A stretch of DNA of 64,000 nt from Bauldia sp. (lineage in GTDB: Bacteria > Pseudomonadota > Alphaproteobacteria > Rhizobiales > Kaistiaceae): assembly GCA_020849325.1 (NCBI GenBank), contig JADLGL010000066.1, positions 104,646 through 168,645 of the forward strand, in the 5' to 3' direction. Each line of letters opens with the position of its first letter. Position 1 is the stretch's first letter. Below the pieces are notes generated by a model that did not search any database, was not told the origin of the DNA, and was given only the letters and a program-made list of their open reading frames with translations. Positions 27,698 through 39,606 of the stretch are shown here, piece after piece. The position numbers and the translations under genes were made by a program.

Positions 27698-28837
27698 ATG
27701 TCCGACGAGCCCGCCACACCCGCCCCCAAACGCTCCGCCAGGAAGCCCGACGCGCCGATTCCCGCCCTGCCGGGCCTGCCGTTTCAGCCGCCGGTCGAGC
27801 CGATGCTGTCGAAGGTGGCCGAGGCCGTGCCCGACGGCGGTGCGTTCCTCTACGAGCCGAAGTGGGACGGGTTCCGCGCGCTGGTGTTCCGCGGCGCCCA
27901 TGACGTCTTCATCCAGAGCCGCGATCTCCGGCCGCTCGACCGCTATTTCCCGGAGGTCCACGCCTTTCTCCTCGAGCGCCTGCCGGCGGGATGCGTGGTC
28001 GACGGCGAGGTGGTGATCGCCGCGCCCTGGGGGCTGGATTTCGACGCGCTGCAGCTGCGCCTGCACCCGGCGGCGTCGCGGGTGAAACGGCTTGCGGCGG
28101 AGATTCCCGCGTCGTTCGTGGCGTTCGACCTCCTCGCCGCCGGTGGGGAAGACCTCCGCCACCTGCCGCAGGCGGAACGCCGCGCGCGGCTCGAGGCGCT
28201 GCTCGCGGGCTCAACGCCGCCGGTGTACCTCACGCCGGTCACGCGCGACCACGCGACCGCCGTCGACTGGCTGCAGCGCTTCGAGGGCGCGGGGCTCGAC
28301 GGCGTGATGGCGAAACCCGAGGCGGACCCTTACCAGCCGGGCAAGCGGGCGATGTTCAAGATCAAGCACGCCCGCACGGCCGACTGCGCGGTCGCCGGTT
28401 TCCGCTGGCACAAGAGCGGCAGGGATGCCGTCGGCTCGCTGCTCCTCGGCCTCTACGACGACGAGGGGCGGCTCCAGCATGTCGGCGTCACGTCGTCCTT
28501 CACGATGGCGATGCGGAAGGCGCTGGTCGACGAGCTCGCGCCGCTCCGCGAGAACGCGACCGAGGGGCATCCGTGGCACGAATGGGCCGTTGCGCAGGAC
28601 GTCTGGGCGCGGCTGCCGGGCGCGCAGAGCCGGTGGAGCACCGGCAAGGACCTGTCGTGGGAGCCGCTGCGGGTCGAGCGCGTGGTGGAGGTGAAGTACG
28701 ACCACCTCCAGGGCAACCGCTTCCGCCACGGCGCGACGTTCCTCCGCTGGCGCTTCGACAAGGCGCCGGCGGATTGCCGGTACGACCAGCTCGAGGTTAC
28801 GACACCGTATGAGTTGACGAAGGTGTTTTCGGCATGA
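27698..28837 (+). CDS. ligC: ATP-dependent DNA ligase, LigC type
   Basis: A 379-residue ATP-dependent DNA ligase. Motif I is YEPKWDGFRAL (catalytic Lys about residue 50, K-x-DG). Motif III is VVDGEVVI, with FVAFDLLA after it. Motif IV is DGVMAKP at about 206-212, and motif V is MFKIKHARTADC. An OB-fold C-terminal domain follows (SLLLGLYDDEGRL and on). There is no polymerase or nuclease domain, so this is a stand-alone ligase. Its neighbour on the opposite strand beyond one small gene is a LigD-type polymerase, suggesting a dispersed end-joining or repair set. No ku gene is in the window. Confidence 0.92.
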   Translation: MSDEPATPAPKRSARKPDAPIPALPGLPFQPPVEPMLSKVAEAVPDGGAFLYEPKWDGFRALVFRGAHDVFIQSRDLRPLDRYFPEVHAFLLERLPAGCVVDGEVVIAAPWGLDFDALQLRLHPAASRVKRLAAEIPASFVAFDLLAAGGEDLRHLPQAERRARLEALLAGSTPPVYLTPVTRDHATAVDWLQRFEGAGLDGVMAKPEADPYQPGKRAMFKIKHARTADCAVAGFRWHKSGRDAVGSLLLGLYDDEGRLQHVGVTSSFTMAMRKALVDELAPLRENATEGHPWHEWAVAQDVWARLPGAQSRWSTGKDLSWEPLRVERVVEVKYDHLQGNRFRHGATFLRWRFDKAPADCRYDQLEVTTPYELTKVFSA

Positions 28838-29437
28838 CTACGGTTTGACACCTCGGTGGCCAGCGGCGTGCCGTTTCGTATAGGCAGCGGACGGTGCCAA
28901 TCCTTCGGCTTCCGTAAGGACGAACCGGGCGTCCCGAAGAACCCAGACCCGTGCAACCGCCACGCAGGGGGGCGGCAGCCAGAATCGGCAGGCTGTGATC
29001 GTCGCCGTTGCAGGGTCGAAGCTCGAGTTCGGAAGCGCGATCAGCGATCCAAAACCATCGACGCGGGTCGTGCATTCGATCGTCATGTTGGTCGGGCCAT
29101 TGCCGCAGCCGATGCTGTAGGTCGGCTCCGCGAAGGTCATGAGCTGCAACCCCTCTGCCGCTGTGCTGCTGAGGTAAACGTGTTCGGTCAGTTGCTCACT
29201 CGATCGGCATGAGAACCGGTAGATGCGAACTGTGGTCGACTGTCCCGGTTCCGCCAGCGCCGGATAGGTGAGGTTGAAGACCTCGGGGATCGGGACGACG
29301 TCTCCCGAGCACGAACGGGGAGCGACAGCTTCGTAGATGCCTCGCGCCTGAGCATCCGTCTCGTCAGCTGCAGCGGTGCGGGGAAGGGTGGCAAGGACCG
29401 CAACAAGCCACAGCCCGGACAGTTTCCACCAGTTCAT
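28838..29437 (-). CDS. Hypothetical secreted protein (DUF1176-like in part)
   Basis: A 199-residue protein with an N-terminal signal peptide (LWLVAVLATLPRTAAA). The mature part has RIYRFSCRSSEQLTEHVYL, LMTFAEPTYS, a Cys-rich SIGCGNGPTNMTIECTTRVDG and ACRFWLPPPCVAVARVWVL. The FAEP and CR-W segments recall DUF1176 proteins, but the match is partial. Its stop codon directly abuts the stop of the convergent ligase gene. It lies between the two DNA-repair genes and shows no obvious functional link to them. Function unknown. Confidence 0.6.
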   Translation of the reverse strand: MNWWKLSGLWLVAVLATLPRTAAADETDAQARGIYEAVAPRSCSGDVVPIPEVFNLTYPALAEPGQSTTVRIYRFSCRSSEQLTEHVYLSSTAAEGLQLMTFAEPTYSIGCGNGPTNMTIECTTRVDGFGSLIALPNSSFDPATATITACRFWLPPPCVAVARVWVLRDARFVLTEAEGLAPSAAYTKRHAAGHRGVKP

Positions 29438-29453
29438 CGCTTCCTCCAACCCT

Positions 29454-30791
29454 TTACCGGCTGTCGCCGTCCGGGTCAGCCTTCTTCGGCTTCCGCGGGC
29501 GCTTCGGCGGGTCGGCCATGAACTCCAGCCAGCCGGGCGGCGGGTTGTCGGGATCAAGTGCTTCCTGAGCCGGCCGCAGATCCTCCGGGACGTGCTGGAG
29601 GTTCACCCGGATGCGCCACCAGACGGCCGATCGGCCGCGCATGCCATCGACGAGGACATCGGCGGGCTGCAGCTTTGCCGCGGCGTCCGGGTGCCGGGCT
29701 TTCCAACGTTCGAGGCCGTCGAGGCAATCAGCCTTGCTCACCGACCGGCCGATCTCGATGAGCGGCATCTTTGGCACCCGCCGGCCGACGCCTTTCGCCC
29801 GCGAGGGCTGGACGCGCGTCGGCTCGCCCGGCTGTTTGGCGTATTGCGGCGGCCATGGCGCGTCGCCCTGGCCCTCGGCTTCCTGCCTCGCCGAAAGCGC
29901 GAGGATCGCGTCGAGCGAGCAGGGGTGGTCGTCGATGCCGGCGTGGCGGTCGCCGATGGCGGCGAAGCGGGCGGGCATCGTGGCGAGGGTGAAGGCAGCG
30001 GGGTCGACCACGTCCACTTCGGCCCAGGTCAGCGGGGCAGAGACGCGGGCGTCGGGAGTAGGGCGGACCGAATAGGCCGACGAGACGGTCTTGTCCTTGG
30101 CGTTCTGGTTGTAGTCGAGGAACACGCCGTGACGCTCCTCCTTCCACCATTTCGAGGTGGCGAGGGCAGGGACGCGGCGCTCGACCTCGCGGGCGATGGC
30201 GAGCGCCGCGCGCCGGACCTTGCCGAAATCCCATCGCCGCTCGATGCGGACGATGACATGCATGCCGCGCGAGCCGGACGTCTTCGGCCAGCCGACGAGG
30301 CCGAAATCGTCGAGGACGCCGTGGACGGACCGCGCCACGTGGACGATCTGCGACCACGGCACGCCGGGAAGGGGGTCGAGGTCGACCCGCAGTTCGTCGG
30401 GGTGGTCGACGTCGTCGGCGCGGACGGGGTGGGGGTGGAGTTCCAGGCAGGCGAGGTTCGCCATCCAGGCAAGGTCGGCGGGGCGGCGGGGGACGACCTC
30501 CTCGGCGGTGCGGCCGGAGGGGAAGCTGAGCGTCACGACCTCGACCCAGGGCGGGCGGCTGTCGGGTGCGCGCTTCTGGTAGAAGAACTCGCCGCCGACG
30601 CCGTTGGGATGGCGGACGAGCACGTTGGGGCGGTTGCCCGCGCCACGCAGCGCGCCGTCGGCGACCGCGAGGTAGTAGTTCACGAGGTCGAGCTTCGTGT
30701 GCCCGGTGCCGGGAAAGAGCACCTTGCCGGGGTTGGTGACCTGCACCTCGAACCCGCCGACATCGAGCAGCAGCGCTTCAGCCTTCGCCAT
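29454..30791 (-). CDS. Stand-alone LigD-type primase-polymerase
   Basis: A 445-residue archaeo-eukaryotic-primase-type polymerase of the LigD PolDom family, which fills and extends ends in bacterial non-homologous end joining. Diagnostic segments are VTNPGKVLFPGTGHTKLDLV (residues 18-37), the catalytic Asp pair in LRVDLDPLPG (about 134-143), KTSGSRGMHVIVRI (about 169-182) and LDYNQNAKDKTV (about 222-233). An extra C-terminal region of about 130 residues (after about 310) carries no domain I can name. Here polymerase and ligase are separate genes, and no nuclease domain is visible. It starts at ATG 30791, divergent from clpP. Confidence 0.9.
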   Translation of the reverse strand: MAKAEALLLDVGGFEVQVTNPGKVLFPGTGHTKLDLVNYYLAVADGALRGAGNRPNVLVRHPNGVGGEFFYQKRAPDSRPPWVEVVTLSFPSGRTAEEVVPRRPADLAWMANLACLELHPHPVRADDVDHPDELRVDLDPLPGVPWSQIVHVARSVHGVLDDFGLVGWPKTSGSRGMHVIVRIERRWDFGKVRRAALAIAREVERRVPALATSKWWKEERHGVFLDYNQNAKDKTVSSAYSVRPTPDARVSAPLTWAEVDVVDPAAFTLATMPARFAAIGDRHAGIDDHPCSLDAILALSARQEAEGQGDAPWPPQYAKQPGEPTRVQPSRAKGVGRRVPKMPLIEIGRSVSKADCLDGLERWKARHPDAAAKLQPADVLVDGMRGRSAVWWRIRVNLQHVPEDLRPAQEALDPDNPPPGWLEFMADPPKRPRKPKKADPDGDSR

Positions 30792-30951
30792 CCCGGAAGG
30801 AGAAGGGCTCGCCGCGGCGCCGTCAACCGCTTCGGGGCCGGCCGTGTCGGGGCGGCCCTTTCCGTACTACGATGGCTGGCCTACATAGGTCGCAAGGCGG
30901 AGGCGCGACGACTCGGTACGGCGCGCCCGCAGCGGAAAAGGACGAGCCCCC

Positions 30952-31596
30952 GTGAACATGCGCGATCCCATCGAATACACGATGAACACCCTGGTCCCGA
31001 TGGTGGTCGAGCAGACCAACCGGGGCGAGCGTGCTTTCGACATCTATTCGCGCCTCCTCAAGGAGCGCATCATCTTCGTTACCGGCCCGATCGAGGACTA
31101 CGGCGCGTCGCTCATCACCGCCCAGCTTCTCTTCCTCGAGGCGGACAATCCCATGAAGCCGGTCTCGATGTACATCAACTCGCCGGGCGGCGTGGTCACG
31201 GCCGGCATGGCGATCTACGACACCATGCAGTTCATCAAGCCGCCGGTGGCGACGCTCTGCATAGGCCAGGCGGCGTCGATGGGGTCGCTCCTTCTCTGCG
31301 CCGGCGCGCCGGGCATGCGGGCGGCGCTGCCCAACGCCCGCATCATGCTGCATCAGCCGTCGGGCGGCTTCCAGGGTCAGGCTTCCGACATCGAGCGGCA
31401 CGCCGAAGACATCATCAAGATGAAGCGGCGGCTCAACGAGATTTACGTCAAGCACACCGGCAAGCCTTACGAGGTCATCGAGCGGACTCTCGACCGCGAC
31501 TTCTTCCAGACGGCCGAGGAAGCCAAGAATTTCGGCATCGTGGATCGCGTCGTCAGCAGCCGCGAAGACGAAGACGTTTCGGCGGCGGCAGCCTAG
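30952..31596 (+). CDS. clpP: ClpP, ATP-dependent Clp protease proteolytic subunit
   Basis: A 214-residue serine peptidase that forms the 14-mer chamber working with ClpX. Catalytic Ser is in [11 protein letters not shown] (about residue 107) and catalytic His in IMLHQPSGG (about 132). The Asp lies in the following LDRDFF region. GTG 30952 is chosen because AAAGGA is well spaced to it; ATG 30958 is two codons downstream. clpX follows after 206 bases. The C-terminus is a short Asp/Glu/Ala tail. Confidence 0.96.
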   Translation: MNMRDPIEYTMNTLVPMVVEQTNRGERAFDIYSRLLKERIIFVTGPIEDYGASLITAQLLFLEADNPMKPVSMYINSPGGVVTAGMAIYDTMQFIKPPVATLCIGQAASMGSLLLCAGAPGMRAALPNARIMLHQPSGGFQGQASDIERHAEDIIKMKRRLNEIYVKHTGKPYEVIERTLDRDFFQTAEEAKNFGIVDRVVSSREDEDVSAAAA

Positions 31597-31802
31597 CACT
31601 GTTGCCGGAAAGTCGCGGCGGACGGAGCGGCGTTAAGTCTCTCTTGAAGAAATCCGCCGGAGTATGAAACTGGTGTGACGGTGTTCGTTTGCGTGCGTTC
31701 GCTGGGGGGCTAGAACACGCCACGGATTGATCCGGTAGCCGTCACGCCCGGTGCCGGCACGGACCGGATGGTCCATCGGCGTGAGCCAAGGGTGCTTTAT
31801 AC

Positions 31803-33068
<1,266 letters not shown>

Positions 33069-33090
33069 CCGGGATCGGCCAAGAGTGACT

Positions 33091-33113
33091 GGGAGCGCGG
33101 CCGTCGCGCTCCC
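33091..33113. terminator. Hairpin after clpX
   Basis: A 9-bp perfect stem (33091-33099 with 33105-33113) has a 5-base loop 22 bases after the clpX stop. No T-run follows, so an intrinsic terminator role is uncertain. Confidence 0.5.
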
Positions 33114-33163
33114 AAGGACTCCCGTAGGGTCCCTACCCAATGAAGTGGCGGTATTCTGCCACT

Positions 33164-33316
33164 TTGAGCCTCCCCCTTGCGGGGAGGCGGAAGGCGGCAA
33201 GCGGAGCGCCGTCGCCTTCGGAGGGGGGGCGGCCTTGAGCAGAACGCCACCAGGGCGTTACCCCCTCCCGAACCCGCGAAGTACCGGTTCGACCTCCCCG
33301 CGAGGAGGAGGTTCAA
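33164..33316. repeat. MITE-like element, copy 2
   Basis: About 153 bp bounded by 24-base imperfect terminal inverted repeats (33164-33187 and 33293-33316, four mismatches). The interior GCGGAAGGCGGCAAGCG and CCTCCCGAACC segments match the copy at 13898-14054. It has no coding capacity and no obvious transposase partner in the window. Confidence 0.87.
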
Positions 33317-33419
33317 CGCCGATTGAGTCCCTACGTGCCTTGGGAAGACCGGATCAACGTGGTCACGCTGCCGACGGATCGCGAACCAAATTCCTGCCTC
33401 GGCAGCGTCATCGAAGCGT

Positions 33420-33448
33420 CTTGAAAGCCCCTCCGGGCGGGGCCACTT
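33420..33448 (+). promoter_or_regulatory. Possible sigma-32 promoter of lon
   Basis: CTTGAAA (33420-33426) matches the heat-shock -35 consensus exactly. GGCCACTT (33441-33448), 14 bases on, is a partial match to the CCCCATNT -10 box. Position and target gene fit a heat-shock promoter; the weak -10 box limits confidence. Confidence 0.4.
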
Positions 33449-33487
33449 TACCAACCATAGTTGGCGGGCTTCGCGCCTGTGTCTCAG

Positions 33488-33509
33488 ACGATCCGGTCCG
33501 GATCGTTTT
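33488..33509 (+). promoter_or_regulatory. Near-palindrome in the lon leader
   Basis: Arms ACGATCCGG (33488-33496) and CCGGATCGT (33498-33506) flank a single T and are followed by TTTT. It could be an operator, or an attenuator-like terminator acting on the lon leader 69 bases before the ATG. Confidence 0.45.
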
Positions 33510-33577
33510 GTCCCACAAAAGGTTGCCTGCGCAGCACCGGCCGTCTCTAATGAGGCCGGGCCACGAGAGAGGTTGCC

Positions 33578-36001
<2,424 letters not shown>

Positions 36002-36031
36002 TTGGGCGTGCCCTCTGCCCGACAGCCAACG

Positions 36032-36058
36032 ACGCCCGCCCCCAAGGCGGGCGTTTTT
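36032..36058 (+). terminator. Intrinsic terminator of lon
   Basis: A 9-bp G/C-rich stem (36032-36040 with 36046-36054) has a 5-base loop and is followed by TTTT. Confidence 0.92.
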
Positions 36059-36201
36059 CGTTGCCGCGATGCATCAACAGGGAGAATCTGGCGGGAATCC
36101 GAGGTTTCCGCTTGCCTGCGGCCCGGAATGGCGAAAGTGTACGCGCCCTGTGGCCGACTGTTGCGTGACTGAGATCGGTTTCAACCTGGAAAGGGGCATT
36201 C

Positions 36202-36477
36202 ATGAACAAAAACGACGTTATCGCCGCGGTCGCGGACAAGACCGGAATGTCGAAGGCGGCCGCCGGAGAGGCGGTTGACGCGACGTTCGATGTGATCACC
36301 GACGCCCTCAAGGGCGGCGACGAGGTGAAGATCATCGGTTTCGGCAGCTTCTCCGTGGCCAAGCGCGCCGCCTCCATGGGCCGCAACCCGCGCACCGGCG
36401 CCTCGATCAAGATCGCTGCTTCCAAGACCCCGAAGTTCAAGGCCGGCAAGGGCCTGAAGGATTCGGTGAACGGCTAG
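36202..36477 (+). CDS. HU-family nucleoid protein
   Basis: A 91-residue DNA-bending histone-like protein. It begins MNKNDVIAAVADKTGMSKA. It contains the HU/IHF core IIGFGSFSVAKRAASMGRNP (residues 48-67) and the arm region RTGASIKIAASKTPKFKAG (68-86), with the Pro that intercalates into DNA. Position directly after lon is typical of hupB in proteobacteria. A Shine-Dalgarno (AAGGGG) precedes the ATG. HU rather than IHF is favoured by sequence and context. Confidence 0.95.
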   Translation: MNKNDVIAAVADKTGMSKAAAGEAVDATFDVITDALKGGDEVKIIGFGSFSVAKRAASMGRNPRTGASIKIAASKTPKFKAGKGLKDSVNG

Positions 36478-36564
36478 CGCCGAAGGCGCCTCTGCGCCCA
36501 CCGGCGCACTGCTTGCTTCGGCGCCGCGTTCCGCATAGATGCGGGCGCGGCGCCGTGGCGCTCC

Positions 36565-36640
36565 GGGCGGTTAGCTCAGCTGGCAGAGCGCCACGTTTAC
36601 ACCGTGGATGTCGGGAGTTCGATCCTCTCACCGCCCACCA
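36565..36640 (+). tRNA. tRNA-Val (anticodon TAC)
   Basis: A 76-nt tRNA. Acceptor GGGCGGT pairs with ACCGCCC, discriminator A, encoded CCA at 36638-36640. The anticodon stem CCACG/CGTGG encloses TTTACAC, giving UAC. A weak promoter match (TTGCTT at 36513, 17-bp spacer, TAGATG at 36536) lies upstream. Confidence 0.97.
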
Positions 36641-36805
36641 CGACGCCCGAAGTGGCGCCCCGCTTTTCCCTCGCAACTGACCGCGATACCTCGTGCTTCC
36701 CGGCGCGAGCCTGCCCCTGCACGCGCCTGACCCACCCGAGCGGGTGAAGGCAGCGGCGCCGGCGCGTCCTTAGCTGGCGGACGTTCCCCGCGCGGAGGTC
36801 CGATC

Positions 36806-37303
36806 GTGAAGCGTCTCCTTCTCCTCCCGCTCGTTCTGGCGGCGATCGCCATCGCCGCGCCGGCCAGTGCCATCGACGTCCAGCCGGGCGGCCGCGGGGC
36901 CGCGGTGGTGACCGTCGGCGCGCCGACCGTCGACCGGAACGACGAAATCATCGACCGGTGCGAATGCGATGGCGGTCCGCTGCAGCAGATCGTCGTGTTC
37001 AGGACGGGTGGCGGCAGCGACATCGTCCGTATCGACCGGCTGACCGCCCAGATCCTCCACACCAACGACCTGACGCCGCAGGCGATCGGCGCGATCTACG
37101 AGGTCACGAATCTCCTGGGGGCAGGGGAGAACGCCATCGTTCTCCTCGTGGCGGTGCGGGACAACGTTCTCGGCACCGTGCAGACGATCGCCGTCCGCCG
37201 CACCGCGTTCACCTGGAGCGCCGAGGGCGGCGCCGTCCTCACCACCTCGCTCGCCGATCTCCAGGCGTCCGTGCGGTCCGCCGCCCCGGCTCCGGGTGCG
37301 TGA
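36806..37303 (+). CDS. Hypothetical secreted protein
   Basis: A 165-residue protein with a clear signal peptide (LLLLPLVLAAIAIAAPASA, cleavage after residue about 22). The mature part is short and beta-rich, with two close cysteines in DRCECDGG and an alternating hydrophobic pattern (QIVVFRTGGGSDIVRIDRL and NAIVLLVAVRDNVLGTVQTI). GTG 36806 is chosen because GCGGAGG lies 6 bases upstream and the signal peptide starts there. I do not recognise the family. It lies between tRNA-Val and tRNA-Asp. Confidence 0.7.
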   Translation: MKRLLLLPLVLAAIAIAAPASAIDVQPGGRGAAVVTVGAPTVDRNDEIIDRCECDGGPLQQIVVFRTGGGSDIVRIDRLTAQILHTNDLTPQAIGAIYEVTNLLGAGENAIVLLVAVRDNVLGTVQTIAVRRTAFTWSAEGGAVLTTSLADLQASVRSAAPAPGA

Positions 37304-37349
37304 AAGCCCGTGGTGGCGCAGGTGACGCACGGGCGCCGTCGCCTTTCTG

Positions 37350-37378
37350 TTGACTTGCTCCGACCACCACCGTAATCC
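37350..37378 (+). promoter_or_regulatory. Possible promoter of tRNA-Asp
   Basis: The -35 box TTGACT (37350-37355) and a poor -10 box TAATCC (37373-37378) are 17 bases apart. The -10 box ends 40 bases before the tRNA. Confidence 0.4.
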
Positions 37379-37418
37379 ACCGCGACCCCGCCGAACGCAC
37401 AGCGTCGCGCCGGCAAAC

Positions 37419-37495
37419 GGGGGTGTAGCTCAGTTGGTTAGAGCGTCGGCCTGTCACGCCGAAGGTCGCGGGTTCGAGCCCCGTCACTCCCGCCA
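37419..37495 (+). tRNA. tRNA-Asp (anticodon GTC)
   Basis: A 77-nt tRNA. Acceptor GGGGGTG pairs with CACTCCC (one G-T pair), discriminator G, encoded CCA at 37493-37495. The anticodon stem TCGGC/GCCGA encloses CTGTCAC, giving GUC. Confidence 0.97.
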
Positions 37496-37567
37496 TTTCC
37501 TTCCCGTCCGATGCACGGCGAGCGGCTCCTGCCGCGTCGCTTCGCTCGCCCGCAGGGGTCGCCGCCG

Positions 37568-38320
37568 ATGATTCCGAGAGAGCTTCTTGCGACGGCGGCC
37601 GTCCCCGGCGGCGGCGGCGAACTCCGGCTGTTCCGCCGCGGCGACGAATTCACGATCATGCTCGGCAGCGACGAACTGATGAACAGCCGCCGCACCGGCT
37701 CGGAAGAAGCGCTCGCGGCCTATGCCGCCGAGGCGCTGGGGGGCCGGCCGAAGCCGCGTATCCTGATCGGCGGGCTCGGTCTCGGCTTCACGCTCCGCAC
37801 CGCGCTTGCGGCCTTCGGCAAGGATGCCGCGATCGACGTCGCCGAGCTCGTGCCCGAGGTGGTCGAGTGGGCCCGCGGGCCGCTCGCCGGCGTGTTCGGA
37901 GACAGCCTCGCGGACCCGCGGACGACCATCATCGTCGATGACGTGGCGGCGGTGATGGCGGCCGCGTCCGGGCGCTACGACGCGATCCTCCTCGACGTCG
38001 ACAACGGTCCCGCGGGGCTGACGCGGCCGCAGAACGACCGGCTCTATGGCAGCCTGGGCCTTGCCGCCGCCCGTCGTGCCCTCCGGCCGCGCGGCGTGCT
38101 CGTCGTCTGGTCGGCGCAGGCAGACGACCGGTTCACCGGCATGTTGCGCCGGGCCGGCTACTCCGCCATGATGTCGTCGGCGCGGAATCACAACGGGCGC
38201 GGCGCGAAGCACACGATCTGGATCGCGAAGCGCGAGGAGGCGCGCGGCGGTGGCGATGGCCCGCGTCCCGCCGCCCCGGCGCGGTCCGGAGGGCGCTTCA
38301 CCCGGCCGCGCCAGGGCTGA
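37568..38320 (+). CDS. Spermidine synthase-like methyltransferase-fold protein
   Basis: A 250-residue protein with the spermidine/spermine-synthase fold. The nucleotide-binding glycine loop is RILIGGLGLGFTLRTAL (about residues 58-74), followed by AAIDVAELVPEVVEWAR and a late YDAILLDVDNGP (about 138-149). The usual decarboxylated-SAM/putrescine site is not clearly conserved, so true polyamine synthesis is doubtful. ATG 37568 (MIPREL) is preferred; an upstream in-frame ATG at 37511 would add 19 residues. The downstream RNA methyltransferase begins 3 bases after its stop. Confidence 0.8.
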   Translation: MIPRELLATAAVPGGGGELRLFRRGDEFTIMLGSDELMNSRRTGSEEALAAYAAEALGGRPKPRILIGGLGLGFTLRTALAAFGKDAAIDVAELVPEVVEWARGPLAGVFGDSLADPRTTIIVDDVAAVMAAASGRYDAILLDVDNGPAGLTRPQNDRLYGSLGLAAARRALRPRGVLVVWSAQADDRFTGMLRRAGYSAMMSSARNHNGRGAKHTIWIAKREEARGGGDGPRPAAPARSGGRFTRPRQG

Positions 38321-38323
38321 GCG

Positions 38324-39130
38324 TTGGACGTCGTTTCCGTCACCGATGCGGATGATCCGCGCGTCGCACTCTATCGCGACGTGCGTGACCGCGACCGGAT
38401 CGGGCGGGATGGCGTGTTCGTGGCGGAGGGCGAGGTCGTCCTCCGGGCACTCCTCGGCCCGCGCTCGCGATTCGCGCCCGCCTCGCTGCTGATCGCCGCC
38501 GACCGCGCGCCGGCGCTCCTGCCGACGCTGCCGCGGCACGCCGGCGTGCCGGCCTATGTCGCCGCGCCTGCCGTGATGGACCGGATCGTCGGCTTCCCGA
38601 TCCACCGCGGCATCCTCGCCATCGGTGAGGTCGGGGCCCCGTCAACGGCGGAGGCGCTGCTCGCTGCCGCGATGCCGCCTGCGCTCGTCGTCGCCGCGCT
38701 CGGCATCGCCAACCACGACAATGTCGGTGGGATCTTCCGCAACGCGGCGGCGTTCGGCGCCACGGGTGTCCTCCTCGATGCCCACAGCTGCCACCCGCTC
38801 TACCGGAAGGCGATCCGGGTCTCGACGGGCAGCGCCCTGACGATGCCGTTCGCGCAGCTCGCGCCGGATGCGGATGTGGTGGCGACGCTGCTGGCGGCGG
38901 GCTTCGACGTTCTCGCGCTCAGCCCGCGGGGCGAGATGTCGCTGGCGGAGACGCGGCGCTCGCAGAGGACCGCGATCCTCCTCGGCACCGAGGGTGCCGG
39001 CCTGCCGGACGCGGTTCTCGCCCGTGTCCGCACCGTCCGCATCCCGATGGCCGAAGGCGTCGATTCGCTGAACGTCGCGGTGACGAGCGGGATCGTCCTC
39101 CACCACCTCGCCGGGCTCACACCGGGGTGA
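38324..39130 (+). CDS. TrmH/SpoU-family RNA 2'-O-methyltransferase
   Basis: A 268-residue SPOUT-fold methyltransferase. The three family motifs are present: LGIANHDNVGGIFRNAAAFG (motif 1, about residues 126-145), AILLGTEGAGLP (motif 2, about 216-227) and IPMAEGVDSLNVAVTSGI (motif 3, about 240-257). It would 2'-O-methylate tRNA or rRNA; the target cannot be read from sequence. TTG 38324 is taken as start because the family N-terminus begins there and the gap to the previous stop is only 3 bases, implying coupling. It overlaps the convergent gene by 14 bases. Confidence 0.87.
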   Translation: MDVVSVTDADDPRVALYRDVRDRDRIGRDGVFVAEGEVVLRALLGPRSRFAPASLLIAADRAPALLPTLPRHAGVPAYVAAPAVMDRIVGFPIHRGILAIGEVGAPSTAEALLAAAMPPALVVAALGIANHDNVGGIFRNAAAFGATGVLLDAHSCHPLYRKAIRVSTGSALTMPFAQLAPDADVVATLLAAGFDVLALSPRGEMSLAETRRSQRTAILLGTEGAGLPDAVLARVRTVRIPMAEGVDSLNVAVTSGIVLHHLAGLTPG

Positions 39131-39536
39131 CGGCGGGCACCTGGTGCGAGCGGTCGCGCGGGCATTCCCAGCGGTAGCGCTCGGCGCCGCCGGTCGCCGT
39201 CACCAGTCGAAGCGGCGTGCCGCAGACCGGGCAGGGCGGAATGTCGGCCTTCACTGGTGCTGGAATCGCCGGCGACGCCGTCGCGACGGCGGGGGCAGGG
39301 CGGCGGAAGCGGGCGACGAGGAGCCACACTGCGACGCCGGCGACGATCGCGCCGAGAATGCGGAGATAGAGGAGTGAGCTCGCGACGCCGCCATGCGAGG
39401 AGCACGCGCCCTGAATGCCGATCGAAGGCGACGCCCAGCCGTCGACGCAGGTCGTGGGGAAGATGACCGAGAAGACGACGTAAGCGATGGCGGCCGCCAC
39501 CACCGCCAGCGTCACGGGATGCATCACGAAGCGCAT
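39117..39536 (-). CDS. Membrane protein with C-terminal zinc-ribbon-like motif
   Basis: A 139-residue protein with two hydrophobic helices (VTLAVVAAAIAYVVFSVIF and ILGAIVAGVAVWLLVA). A Cys-containing periplasmic loop (TTCVDGWASPSIGIQGACSS) lies between them, and the cytoplasmic tail contains PPCPVCGTPLRL and WECPRDRSHQ. The paired CPVC and CPRD suggest a partial zinc ribbon (three Cys plus His). No function known. It overlaps the 3' end of the RNA methyltransferase gene. Confidence 0.65.
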   Translation of the reverse strand: MRFVMHPVTLAVVAAAIAYVVFSVIFPTTCVDGWASPSIGIQGACSSHGGVASSLLYLRILGAIVAGVAVWLLVARFRRPAPAVATASPAIPAPVKADIPPCPVCGTPLRLVTATGGAERYRWECPRDRSHQVPAVTPV

Positions 39537-39606
39537 TGTCCCCCCTCCAGTCCTGGCGCATAGAAGCCGCGGAATTGGCGCCTTGGCAATCACTCCGGAG
39601 GACGAG

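Larger units (their letters stand above)
33069..33577. other. 509-bp gap between clpX and lon
   Basis: No gene is seen. In order it holds the hairpin at 33091-33113, the second MITE-like element (33164-33316), a possible heat-shock promoter (33420-33448), a near-palindrome with 9-base arms followed by TTTT (33488-33509), and the lon leader. Confidence 0.7.

Noticed and set aside
37511..37567. Longer start for the spermidine synthase-like gene at ATG 37511
   Set aside because: The added residues are Arg/Pro-rich, start 16 bases after the tRNA-Asp end and lack a ribosome site; ATG 37568 starts the conserved part.
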